A stretch of DNA of 11,807 bases, taken from contig JAAYUR010000298.1 of NCBI GenBank assembly GCA_012517645.1, positions 1-11,807 on the forward strand, read 5' to 3'. The stretch's first letter is position 1. Each line of letters starts with the position of its first letter. The notes beneath the pieces are model-generated. The model had not been told where the DNA came from. It saw only the letters and a list, made by a program, of their open reading frames with translations, and made no database searches. The DNA is from Treponema sp. Its GTDB lineage: Bacteria > Spirochaetota > Spirochaetia > Treponematales > UBA12059. Below are positions 1 through 6,127 of this stretch, piece by piece. The translations under genes were made by a program, and so were the position numbers.

Positions 1-73
1 TAGCAGGGGTAGGACTCGAACCTACGACCTCCGGGTTATGAGCCCGACGAGCTGCCAACTGCTCTACCCTGCG
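1..73 (-). tRNA. Initiator tRNA-Met (fMet, anticodon CAT)
   Basis: The minus strand folds as a complete 73-nt cloverleaf without CCA. The acceptor arms are CGCAGGG and CCCTGCT, the discriminator is A73, the T arm is GTAGG-TTCGAGT-CCTAC, and the anticodon loop is CTCATAA. It is an initiator rather than an elongator for three visible reasons: position 1 (C) cannot pair with position 72 (T), the anticodon stem has three consecutive G:C pairs, and the D stem has A11:T24. All three are known hallmarks of bacterial formyl-Met tRNA. Whether CCA is encoded cannot be seen, because the window begins at the discriminator base. Confidence 0.96.
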
Positions 74-86
74 TCGATGTGAGAGT

Positions 87-115
87 AAACTACAAGAAAC
101 GAGAGAAAATGTCAA
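87..115 (-). promoter_or_regulatory. Sigma70-type promoter of the initiator tRNA
   Basis: On the minus strand a consensus -35 TTGACA (110-115) is followed, after exactly 17 nt, by TAGTTT (87-92), which keeps the key T, A and final T of a -10 box. Transcription would start near position 80, about 7 nt before the mature tRNA 5' end at 73. The site lies between the end of the DUF6320-type gene and the tRNA, so the tRNA can be made independently of that operon. Confidence 0.7.
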
Positions 116-131
116 TAGACCCGATCTATTG
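113..131 (-). terminator. Short hairpin, possible terminator of the upstream operon
   Basis: CAATAGA (113-119) and TCTATTG (125-131) form a perfect 7-bp stem with a 5-nt loop. Read on the minus strand it begins 9 nt past the stop codon of the zinc-ribbon gene and is followed by ACATTTTCTC, a short T-rich tract. The stem is AT-rich and weak for a terminator. Its distal arm also supplies TTGA of the tRNA -35 box, so it could instead be a regulatory site. Confidence 0.35.
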
Positions 132-139
132 CAGAACCC

Positions 140-868
140 TCAAACGTGGAAGAACTTACGCAGGGAGGTGGTCGTGGCGATCCGGAGGTGGATGTACACC
201 AGGAAGATCCCCACGGGCACCAGGGCGAAGGCGACTATGGAGGACCATTGCAGGTGAACTTCGCCGCTCTGGAACCGGTCGGTCAGGTACTCGATGGATA
301 GGCAGATCGCGGTGATCCCGAACAGGATGATGGAGACGATGTTGAGGCCCTTCCTGCGGGCTTTCACGACGGCCAGCACCGTGCCGATCCCGAAGACCTC
401 GATGCTCAGGGCCAGGGGCAGGCCCAAATCCAGGAACCATGTATAGTTCGGCCCGTCGATGAGGTCCAGGGCGCCCAGGAAGCCGATCAAGCCCAAGGCG
501 GCTACGGTTAAAGCCACGCCCGGGCGTTTGGGTATGTACAGGGGGAACCCTACGCAGAGCCAGACGAAGGCGATGGAAGCCACGGGGTAGAGGGACCAGG
601 TGAGATGGCCGGACACCAGGTAGTTGATGGCCGCCGCGGATCCCGCGGCTATGGCCATGCAGACGGTGATGACTTCCCGGGTGATGAAGAGTTTTTCCCG
701 GGGGGTGAAGTTGCCCTTCCCGTCGGGATCGAAAAGGGGTTCGATACGCGGAAGGGGATGGATGACGGGCTCGGATTTGTCCGCGTCGGGTCCTACCCGG
801 ACCCCGCAGAGGGGACAGGCTCGGGCTTCGTCGCCCAGGTCGACTCCGCAGTTGGGACACAGGTTCAT
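140..868 (-). CDS. Zinc-ribbon, six-helix membrane protein (DUF6320-like)
   Basis: Predicted 242-residue protein with an N-terminal zinc ribbon (C4-x2-C7 and C18-x2-C21), a charged linker of about 40 residues, then about six hydrophobic segments from roughly residue 65 to 235. It ends in a short basic tail, SLRKFFHV. This architecture matches what I know of DUF6320 proteins, which are often found beside condensation-fold acyltransferase-like genes; no biochemical role is established to my knowledge. I chose the ATG at 866-868 because GGAGG lies 7 nt upstream and the downstream residues begin the zinc ribbon directly; a longer reading from 889 has no such support. Its start overlaps the stop of the preceding condensation gene as ATGA, implying translational coupling and a shared job. 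It may anchor or regulate the acyltransferase-like partners at the inner membrane; that is inference. Confidence 0.85.
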   Translation of the reverse strand: MNLCPNCGVDLGDEARACPLCGVRVGPDADKSEPVIHPLPRIEPLFDPDGKGNFTPREKLFITREVITVCMAIAAGSAAAINYLVSGHLTWSLYPVASIAFVWLCVGFPLYIPKRPGVALTVAALGLIGFLGALDLIDGPNYTWFLDLGLPLALSIEVFGIGTVLAVVKARRKGLNIVSIILFGITAICLSIEYLTDRFQSGEVHLQWSSIVAFALVPVGIFLVYIHLRIATTTSLRKFFHV

Positions 869-2202
869 ACCGGATCCTCCATGTTGCATTCAATGCGAAC
901 GGGAATGCCCAGGGAGGACAGGCGCTTGAAGGTCAGGCGCTCAACCTCCCGGGACTTCATCAGGCTGCCGAAATTGGCGTAGATCTTGTCGCCCCAGGTC
1001 ACGGCCCCCAGGTTGCCGCAGGTAACCTTACTGGGGGGCATGAGGCACTCCAGCCGGGTTACATGGGAGCTTAAGGGTTCCGGCAGGGTCAACAGGCCCA
1101 GGTTGGAAACCCCTCCGGACAGGAAGTTCTTGCCCATGGAATTGTAGAACAGGCGCATGAAGATCTCTTTGATTCCCAAGGGCAGGATGCGCACGTACTG
1201 TTTTCGGGAGATCCCGACATTCCGGGCGATCTGCCGGGGGATCTCCCTATCGGGGCTTTCGCTCTTGATCCGGTGATGGACGAGCTCCGCGATCTCTCCG
1301 AAATCGTAGTGCCCCAGGCGCAGGTCCACGGAGGGCATGAAGTACAGACTGAAGTTGCGCATGGTCCGGGTCGGGTAGATCTTACGCATGTTTATGGGGA
1401 CTTCCAGGGTGGCCATGGGCCCGCTCTTTCTGCGCATCCACGCGGGGTAGGAGGCCCGGATCTCCTGGAGGGCGTCCATGATGGCCGCGCAGAAGAGTTC
1501 CGTCACAGTGACGCCGAAGCTCTTGGAGACTTCCTTGACCTTGTCCACCGGCAGGATTCCCGTGATTACCCGGAACTGGGAGGGGGGCAGGAGGGGAGAG
1601 ACGATCCGGAACGCGTGGGGCCGCGGCTCGGGCGCGGGGAGCTCGGACCGGAAAAAGCGGTTGTACGCGTCCTCGTACTCCTCGGGATGGGGCGTGCCGT
1701 CGGGGTCGAAGACGTCGGGGGCGGGTTCGGACTCGATCCCGCGGTACCGGAAATACTGGGCCAGAAGGGTCTTGAAGAAGATCAGGGCCCCCCCGCCGTC
1801 GGACAGGACGTGGTGCATCTCCAGGGCGATCCTTCGGCCCCGCGCCCGTACGCGGAAGGGGAACTGTCCCCGCTTGCGCACGTCGAAGTCCTGGACGGGG
1901 TAGCGATGATCCGAGACGGGGACCGGAACCTTGTCCAGGGGCTGGAGGTAGTTCCAGAAGAAGCCCCTGTGGAGGTCCACCATGTAGTAGGGGAACCGGG
2001 GGGCTATGCGCGCCAGGGCCGCGGACAAGGAGGGCAGGTGGACGGGCTCGTCCAGGGTGGCGGCCAGGCGGAACATGTAGGTGGCCGCCCGGTCGGACAT
2101 CACCGGGAAGATCATGGCCGCGTTGTCCAGGACATACCAGGGGCCGAACTCGTCGGAGCGGGCGGCGTTGGCATACTTCTGGTTCAGTTTTTCCGCTTCC
2201 AT
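865..2202 (-). CDS. Condensation-domain / alcohol acetyltransferase-like protein (paralogue 2)
   Basis: A 445-residue protein of the chloramphenicol-acetyltransferase-like (condensation) superfamily. The signature HHxxxDG is intact as HHVLSDG at residues 130-136, with H131 in the position of the catalytic base. The C-terminal half holds VSNLGLLTLP, similar to the Asn-Gly region of PapA and alcohol-acetyltransferase relatives, in place of the DFGWG motif of peptide-synthetase domains. There is no carrier or adenylation domain, so it is stand-alone, and no signal peptide or membrane helix is evident. Proteins of this type transfer acyl groups to an alcohol or amine; the substrate here is unknown. 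The ATG at 2200-2202 has GAGG 7 nt upstream. It lies 25 nt after its paralogue's stop, and its own stop overlaps the zinc-ribbon gene's start. Confidence 0.85.
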   Translation of the reverse strand: MEAEKLNQKYANAARSDEFGPWYVLDNAAMIFPVMSDRAATYMFRLAATLDEPVHLPSLSAALARIAPRFPYYMVDLHRGFFWNYLQPLDKVPVPVSDHRYPVQDFDVRKRGQFPFRVRARGRRIALEMHHVLSDGGGALIFFKTLLAQYFRYRGIESEPAPDVFDPDGTPHPEEYEDAYNRFFRSELPAPEPRPHAFRIVSPLLPPSQFRVITGILPVDKVKEVSKSFGVTVTELFCAAIMDALQEIRASYPAWMRRKSGPMATLEVPINMRKIYPTRTMRNFSLYFMPSVDLRLGHYDFGEIAELVHHRIKSESPDREIPRQIARNVGISRKQYVRILPLGIKEIFMRLFYNSMGKNFLSGGVSNLGLLTLPEPLSSHVTRLECLMPPSKVTCGNLGAVTWGDKIYANFGSLMKSREVERLTFKRLSSLGIPVRIECNMEDPV

Positions 2203-2227
2203 GCCCTTGCCTCGGTCGGGGATCGGA

Positions 2228-3610
2228 CTATCTCGGCCCGCCCGAAAGGGGATTCGCTTCCCGGAAGGGCGCGGCCTGTTCGTCCGATTCGCATTCTATT
2301 CTTGCGCGCAGGTTTATGGAAGACAAAACGGAGAAGAATCGCCGCTCCACCTCCCGGGATCGGGCTCGGCTCGCGAAGGTGACGTGGAGCTCCCCCTTCC
2401 AGCTGCAAACCGCGGCGTTGGTCTTGAGGGAACGGCTGGGCGCCGGGATGAATTCGAAGCGCCGGACCCGTTCGTCCAAGGGCGACGGGAGGGTCATGGG
2501 TCCCAGGTTGGTCAGGAGGCCCGTGATGAGCCCTTCCCCCAGGGAGTCGTAGAGCAGGCGGGCGAAGAAATTTTTTAGGAACAGCGGCACCAGCCGGACC
2601 ATGAGCTTTCGCCCGCCCCCGGCGTTCCGGGATATTTGCCGCGCGATCTCCCGCTCCTCGTTCTCCAGGGCCACCCGGTGGTGGACGATCCGGACCAGCT
2701 CCTCGAAGGTGTAGGGGCCCAGGCGGAGGTCCACGGCGGGAAGGATGAAAAGGGTGAAGTTCCGGAGGGTTCGTGAGGGGTAGAAGCAGCGCATATTCAC
2801 CGGGATCTCGACGGCGGCCATGCATTCCCTGCGCCGCCGCGCCCGGGGCGGCAGGGACTCCCAGATCCCCTGGTAGGCGAAGATCAGGGCCGCGGTCAGC
2901 AGTTCCGTGACCGTGGCGCCCCGGGATTGGGCCGCTTGGCGGACCGCCGCCAGATCGAAGACCCCCGTCAGGATCCTATACTGACCCAGGGGCAGGGCCG
3001 GACTCGGGGGGCGAAAGGCCCGGGGTCGGGGGTCGGGGTGGGGCCAGTTCTCCCGGAAATACCGGTGGTAGGCGTCCTCCCATTCGTGAGGATTGGGTTC
3101 CGTTCCGGGCAGGAAGACGTCCGGGGCGGGCTCGCTGACCACGCCCTGGAGCCGGAAGTACTCGGCCAACAAGGTCTTGGCGAAGATGAGGCCGCCGTAG
3201 CCGTCCGCCAGGATGTGGGAAAACTCGCAGGCGATACGGGATCCCCGGGCCCGGACGCGAAACAGGTGGCCCTTCGCTCGTCGGGGATTCAACCCCTGGC
3301 AAGGAGATCCCAGGTCCGCGATGACCGCCGGGGGACGGCGGGAGGGCTGGAAGTAATACCAAAAGAACCCGGGCCGGAGTTCCACCATGAAGTAGGGGAA
3401 GCGGGGGGCTATGTTCGAGAGGGCCCGCTGCAGGACGGGAAGGTTCACCGGCCGGTCCAGGACCAGGGCGATCCGGAAGAGGCTGGTGGCCACCAGGTCC
3501 GATATGGCGGGCATGATGATGGCCGCGTTGTCCAGCATATAGTACCCGCCCGCGGAGGAGTGGAAGAGGGTCCGGGCCATCTTGAGGTTCGCGACGTTCG
3601 TGGCCATCAC
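2228..3610 (-). CDS. Condensation-domain / alcohol acetyltransferase-like protein (paralogue 1)
   Basis: A 460-residue paralogue of the next gene downstream, collinear along nearly the whole length. Shared blocks include the DNAA segment near residue 27, RFPYFMVEL near 70-78, VTELL in the middle and TNLGPMTLP near the C terminus. The active-site motif reads SHILADG (131-137): the first histidine of HHxxxDG is serine, but H132, in the catalytic position, and D136-G137 are kept. It is therefore probably still active, perhaps with altered specificity. The reading frame starts at GTG (3608-3610), with AAGG 10 nt upstream; the next codon is ATG (3605-3607) and could also be the start, changing only one residue. 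The last 20 or so residues have no counterpart in the paralogue. The substrate is unknown. Confidence 0.84.
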   Translation of the reverse strand: MMATNVANLKMARTLFHSSAGGYYMLDNAAIIMPAISDLVATSLFRIALVLDRPVNLPVLQRALSNIAPRFPYFMVELRPGFFWYYFQPSRRPPAVIADLGSPCQGLNPRRAKGHLFRVRARGSRIACEFSHILADGYGGLIFAKTLLAEYFRLQGVVSEPAPDVFLPGTEPNPHEWEDAYHRYFRENWPHPDPRPRAFRPPSPALPLGQYRILTGVFDLAAVRQAAQSRGATVTELLTAALIFAYQGIWESLPPRARRRRECMAAVEIPVNMRCFYPSRTLRNFTLFILPAVDLRLGPYTFEELVRIVHHRVALENEEREIARQISRNAGGGRKLMVRLVPLFLKNFFARLLYDSLGEGLITGLLTNLGPMTLPSPLDERVRRFEFIPAPSRSLKTNAAVCSWKGELHVTFASRARSREVERRFFSVLSSINLRARIECESDEQAAPFREANPLSGGPR

Positions 3611-3650
3611 GGGAATTCGACCTTGAAAACCGGAAACGGTTGCCGCCTTG

Positions 3651-4349
3651 TCATAGGAACGGCACGTACGGGAACAGCAGGACGAAGGCCGCCGTCACCA
3701 GCAAGGCCGGCAGGAAGTCTCCGGTGCGGACCTTCCGCAGGTCCAGGAGGTTCAGTCCGATCATCAGGACCAGGACGCCGCCTACGGCGGTCAGCTCGGA
3801 CAACATGGTCTCCGTGACCAGGTGGGAGATGCGCACGGAAAGCAGGGTCAAGGCTCCCTGGTACACCAAGACCGTCAGGGCGGAGAAAGCCACTCCGACG
3901 CCCATGGCACCCGCGAAGAGGACCGAGATGAAGCCGTCCAGGACGCTCTTGGTAAGGAGGATGGAATAGTCGCCCTCCACCCCCGCCCGGAAGGAACCCA
4001 CAAGGGCCATGGCGCCCGCGCAGAAGAGCACCGAGGCGTTCAAAAAGCCGTAGGCGAAGGAAGACTCCTCCTCGCCCTTCGCGAAGCGGCGCTTCAAGAA
4101 CTCCCCGAATCGAAGGACCGCCCCCTCCACGTCCATCCAGGTGCCCCAGATTCCTCCGATGAACAGGGCCAGGGCCAGAGCCAGGACGTGGCTGGTCTTG
4201 AAGGCCATCTGCATCCCCAGGACCAGGGTGATGCAGCCCGCGGCGGTGAAAACCGTGTCCTTCATCTTCTCGGAAAAGCCCTTGCGCAACGCAAGGCCGA
4301 CGAGGGTTCCCAGGATAATCGCTACGGCATTCACGACGGTGGCTATCAT
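3651..4349 (-). CDS. DUF554 family integral membrane protein
   Basis: A 232-residue, very hydrophobic protein with about six or seven membrane segments. It matches the DUF554 (YdfK-like) family in its N-terminal VVNAVAIILGTLVGL stretch, the AAGCITLVLGMQMAF segment and the Gly/Ala-rich helices around residues 140-160. The family is widespread in Firmicutes and some diderms and is annotated as a putative membrane or transport protein without a proven substrate. The ATG at 4347-4349 has AGGAG 5-6 nt upstream. It is first in a same-strand run; 40 nt with no clear terminator separates it from the first condensation gene, so co-transcription is likely. Whether it works with the condensation/zinc-ribbon unit is unknown. 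Confidence 0.85.
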   Translation of the reverse strand: MIATVVNAVAIILGTLVGLALRKGFSEKMKDTVFTAAGCITLVLGMQMAFKTSHVLALALALFIGGIWGTWMDVEGAVLRFGEFLKRRFAKGEEESSFAYGFLNASVLFCAGAMALVGSFRAGVEGDYSILLTKSVLDGFISVLFAGAMGVGVAFSALTVLVYQGALTLLSVRISHLVTETMLSELTAVGGVLVLMIGLNLLDLRKVRTGDFLPALLVTAAFVLLFPYVPFL

Positions 4350-4375
4350 GGCGGCTCCTAGGACGGACGGCTAAG

Positions 4376-4390
4376 GGTCAAGGCTTGACC
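4376..4390. promoter_or_regulatory. 15-bp palindrome, candidate operator
   Basis: GGTCAAG and CTTGACC form a perfect 7-bp inverted repeat around one central base. It lies in the divergent region between the DUF554 gene and the cysteine-rich gene. Its right arm contains the TTGACC that serves as -35 of the plus-strand promoter, so a dimeric regulator bound here would occlude that promoter. On the minus strand it would lie in the early transcribed leader. The regulator is unknown. Confidence 0.45.
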
Positions 4391-4413
4391 GCGGAAACCC
4401 GATTATATACTAT
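4385..4413 (+). promoter_or_regulatory. Promoter of the cysteine-rich protein / lipoprotein pair
   Basis: TTGACC (4385-4390) is followed by the AT-rich core GATTATATACTATC. With a 17-nt spacer the -10 is TACTAT (4408-4413); TATACT (4406-4411) is closer to consensus but with a 15-nt spacer. Transcription would begin near 4420, just ahead of the GGGGGG-containing leader and the ATG at 4439. Confidence 0.55.
4402..4407 (-). promoter_or_regulatory. Divergent -10 box for the DUF554/condensation operon
   Basis: The minus strand of the same AT-rich core reads a perfect TATAAT here, 53 nt before the DUF554 start codon. No convincing -35 lies 16-18 nt upstream: that stretch is a run of C, and TTGCCC sits at a 20-nt spacing. 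The plus- and minus-strand -10 boxes therefore overlap or abut, as in known bidirectional promoters. Confidence 0.4.
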
Positions 4414-4438
4414 CGAACCCGCAAGGGGGGCAAGGGAC

Positions 4439-4753
4439 ATGGAAACCCTGAAGGAAGTACGGGAATCCGAAACCGCCGACCGCGCCGCCGGGCGAATCTA
4501 TTGCGCCAACTGCGTACACTGCAAGCTCGTGCCGACTCCCGCCCACGGGACGGGAAGGTACTACCTCCGGGTCCGCTGCGACGCCGGCAAGTGGAAGAAG
4601 AAGCTGGGTGAGGAGAAGATCTACAAGTACTTCACCGTGGCCCGGCGCGCCATCGAGTCCTGCGACGCCTACGAGGACATGGGGGATCCCCGGGAGTTCA
4701 TGCGGGATCTCAAGAAGTCCTTGCCCGATAAGGACGAAATCTACACGGTCTGA
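4439..4753 (+). CDS. Small cysteine-rich protein, possible metal binder
   Basis: A 104-residue hydrophilic protein that I do not recognise. Five cysteines stand out: C22, C25 and C28 as CANCVHC, then C47 (VRCDAGKW) and C75 (ESCDAY), with H27 and H36 close by. The spacing suggests a zinc site or an iron-sulfur cluster. The middle is strongly basic (KWKKKLGEEK) and the C terminus is mixed-charge and helical; there is no signal peptide or membrane helix. I chose the ATG at 4439 because the longer TTG start at 4385 falls inside the -35 box and would lie upstream of the predicted transcript start. A purine-rich leader, including a run of six G about 8 nt away, provides the ribosome site. It is followed after 17 nt by the lipoprotein gene, probably on one transcript. 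Confidence 0.75.
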   Translation: METLKEVRESETADRAAGRIYCANCVHCKLVPTPAHGTGRYYLRVRCDAGKWKKKLGEEKIYKYFTVARRAIESCDAYEDMGDPREFMRDLKKSLPDKDEIYTV

Positions 4754-4770
4754 CCGTCCAAGGAATTCCG

Positions 4771-5196
4771 ATGATCAAGCGCCTTTTCCCGATACTCGCC
4801 GCCGTTCTCGCCGCGGCCTTCCTCTCGTCCTGCGCTTCCAAGCCCCCCGTCATCCCCGAAGACGCCACCGCCATGGAGCTGATCCAGCGCGCCCAGGAGG
4901 CTTCGGACCGTTCCGACTGGGCCGCCGCCATCGTCTACTACGAGACCGCCCGGGAGCGTTTCGGCTCGGATCCCTCGGTCCTCGTCACCTGCGAGTACGA
5001 GACCGCCTTCATCCACTACAAGCAGGGGAAGTACGCCCTGGCGGAGGGGGAGTTCCTGGCCCTCATAGCCAAGTACGAGTCCCCCGAGGGCGCCTCCCTC
5101 CCTCCCCGGTACCTGATCCTGGCCCGGAAGGTTCTGCCGACGGTGCGGGAAAAGATGGGCAAGCCGGCCGAAACCGCGGGCACTACAACGAACTAA
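4771..5196 (+). CDS. TPR-like lipoprotein
   Basis: A 141-residue predicted lipoprotein. Its type II signal peptide has a basic MIKR start, an Ala/Leu core and the lipobox LSSC, with C21 as the lipidated residue. The mature part is helical, with repeats of the TPR type: AQEASDRSDWAAAIVYYETA (about 38-57) and a second unit around YETAFIHYKQGKYALAEGEF (about 74-93). Such lipoproteins usually serve as protein-interaction scaffolds at the periplasmic face of a membrane; the partner is unknown. The ATG at 4771 follows AAGGA by about 6 nt. It shares the promoter of the cysteine-rich gene and ends before a block of three hairpins. Confidence 0.82.
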   Translation: MIKRLFPILAAVLAAAFLSSCASKPPVIPEDATAMELIQRAQEASDRSDWAAAIVYYETARERFGSDPSVLVTCEYETAFIHYKQGKYALAEGEFLALIAKYESPEGASLPPRYLILARKVLPTVREKMGKPAETAGTTTN

Positions 5197-5208
5197 CCAC
5201 GGAGTCCG

Positions 5209-5236
5209 CGCGAGGCGGACCCGGGTCCGCCTCGCG
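5209..5236. repeat. 28-bp perfect palindrome
   Basis: The 14-nt arm CGCGAGGCGGACCC is followed immediately by its exact reverse complement at 5223-5236. It begins 12 nt after the lipoprotein stop codon and has no T-tract, so it is not a classical terminator. It is the first of three hairpin-forming units in a row and could be a repetitive extragenic palindrome or an mRNA-stabilising structure. Confidence 0.75.
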
Positions 5237-5239
5237 GCA

Positions 5240-5260
5240 ACGAAGCCCTGCGGGCTTCGT
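5240..5260. repeat. Hairpin with 9-bp stem and TGC loop
   Basis: ACGAAGCCC (5240-5248) and GGGCTTCGT (5252-5260) form a perfect 9-bp stem around a 3-nt loop. It lies 3 nt after the 28-bp palindrome and 16 nt before the terminator hairpin, and no T-tract follows. The compact, regular arrangement suggests one composite element. Confidence 0.7.
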
Positions 5261-5276
5261 CGATATACATAAAGGA

Positions 5277-5303
5277 ACGGGGTCCCCGCGGGGACCCCGT
5301 TTT
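5277..5303 (+). terminator. Rho-independent terminator of the lipoprotein transcript
   Basis: A perfect 24-bp palindrome (5277-5300, arm ACGGGGTCCCCG) is followed by TTTTAATAT on the plus strand, counting the last stem base. It lies between the convergent lipoprotein and LUD genes. It fits best as a plus-strand terminator; on the minus strand the stem is followed by the weaker tract TCCTTTAT, so it might also act on the LUD transcript. Confidence 0.75.
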
Positions 5304-5320
5304 AATATCCGGCCCGGCGT

Positions 5321-5962
5321 CTAGAACCCCAGGTTCTCCCCGACGATCAGAACGGTGAAGTCCGAGAGGCTGGGCTTGCGCCGCAGGATCTGGTAGACCC
5401 GGCAGATGCGGGTCTCGCCCTGGCAATCCTCGCAGGTACCGGTCTTCACGCAGGGATTGGGCTTGTCCAGCCGCTTGTTGTTCATGGGGCTCGCGTAGGT
5501 CTCCACCCGGGCGAAGGCTTCGTCGATGTCCCGGACGATCTTGTTGGCCCCGACCACCACCACGGTCTTGGAGGGGCCGAAGGTGAGGGCGGCCACCCGG
5601 TTGCCGTTCCCGTCCACATTGACGATGTCCCCCTCCAGGGTCACGGCGTTGGAGCCGGAGACGAATACGTCGCAGGTAAGCTGTTTGCGGAGGATTTCCA
5701 GCTTCTTGTCCGGAGCCAGGCCGGGCGCGTTGTGGTCCAGGAGCACGGCGCCCTTGGCTGCGGCCTTCTCCTGGATGCCCAGGGCCTTTACGGTCATGGA
5801 GCCGCCGAACCCGACGGAAGCGCCGGGCTTGATGTAGGACAGTACTTTGTCCGCGGCCTCCGCGGCGGTGGCCACGTATACGGCGTCGAAGCCGCTTTTC
5901 TGGAGTGCCTTGACGGCCTGGGCGCCCAGGGCTTCGGCATGCCATGTCTCAACGGGGTTCAT
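5321..5962 (-). CDS. LUD-domain protein (lactate-utilization type, DUF162)
   Basis: A 213-residue cytoplasmic protein spanning one LUD domain. Family motifs are visible: VGFGGSMTVKALG (50-62) and NAVTLEGDIVNVDGNGNRVA (105-124), then FGPSKTVVVVGANKIV (128-143). LUD proteins include LutC and the LUD part of LutB of lactate oxidation, but many single-domain members like this have unproven roles. A C-terminal cysteine cluster (C171, C177, C180, C187) could bind a metal or Fe-S cluster. I chose the ATG at 5960-5962: a full AAGGAGG lies 5 nt upstream, whereas an upstream extension to 6022 would begin inside the predicted -10 box. No lutA- or lutB-like gene is adjacent, so a lactate role is uncertain. 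It is transcribed alone, divergent from the glutamine synthetase gene. Confidence 0.88.
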   Translation of the reverse strand: MNPVETWHAEALGAQAVKALQKSGFDAVYVATAAEAADKVLSYIKPGASVGFGGSMTVKALGIQEKAAAKGAVLLDHNAPGLAPDKKLEILRKQLTCDVFVSGSNAVTLEGDIVNVDGNGNRVAALTFGPSKTVVVVGANKIVRDIDEAFARVETYASPMNNKRLDKPNPCVKTGTCEDCQGETRICRVYQILRRKPSLSDFTVLIVGENLGF

Positions 5963-6017
5963 GTAGGCCTCCTTGCGAGGTTGGAAAAAGGTTTGGGACC
6001 GTACGGCCGACGGTTCC

Positions 6018-6046
6018 ACCATACCGGGCGCGGGCGGGATTGTAAA
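6018..6046 (-). promoter_or_regulatory. Promoter of the LUD gene
   Basis: On the minus strand, TTTACA (6041-6046) and TATGGT (6018-6023) are separated by exactly 17 nt. Transcription would begin near 6011, giving a leader of about 50 nt before the ATG at 5962, with the strong ribosome site at 5968-5974. The leader shows no recognisable riboswitch. Confidence 0.65.
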
Positions 6047-6127
6047 GCCGCCTCGGCGCCCCGGTTCCGAGCGGCCCTTGCGCAGGCTGAACCGGCGTCC
6101 CCGCCGGCGGCCTTATCCGGTGCTCGC

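Noticed and set aside
1273..2382. 369-codon open frame on the plus strand opposite the condensation gene
   Set aside because: It is antisense to a protein with a clear active-site motif, has no family resemblance, and has the skewed Gly/Val/Asp composition of a shadow frame.
865..3610. Condensation genes as part of a non-ribosomal peptide synthetase cluster
   Set aside because: No adenylation, carrier or thioesterase domain is present in the window, and the C-terminal motifs resemble acetyltransferase-like relatives rather than peptide-synthetase condensation domains.
4385..4438. TTG start extending the cysteine-rich protein by 18 residues
   Set aside because: The TTG is part of the predicted -35 box and upstream of the likely transcript start; the ATG at 4439 has a purine-rich ribosome site.
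5963..6022. N-terminal extension of the LUD protein to position 6022
   Set aside because: The extended start would lie in the predicted -10 box, while AAGGAGG sits at ideal distance from the ATG at 5962.
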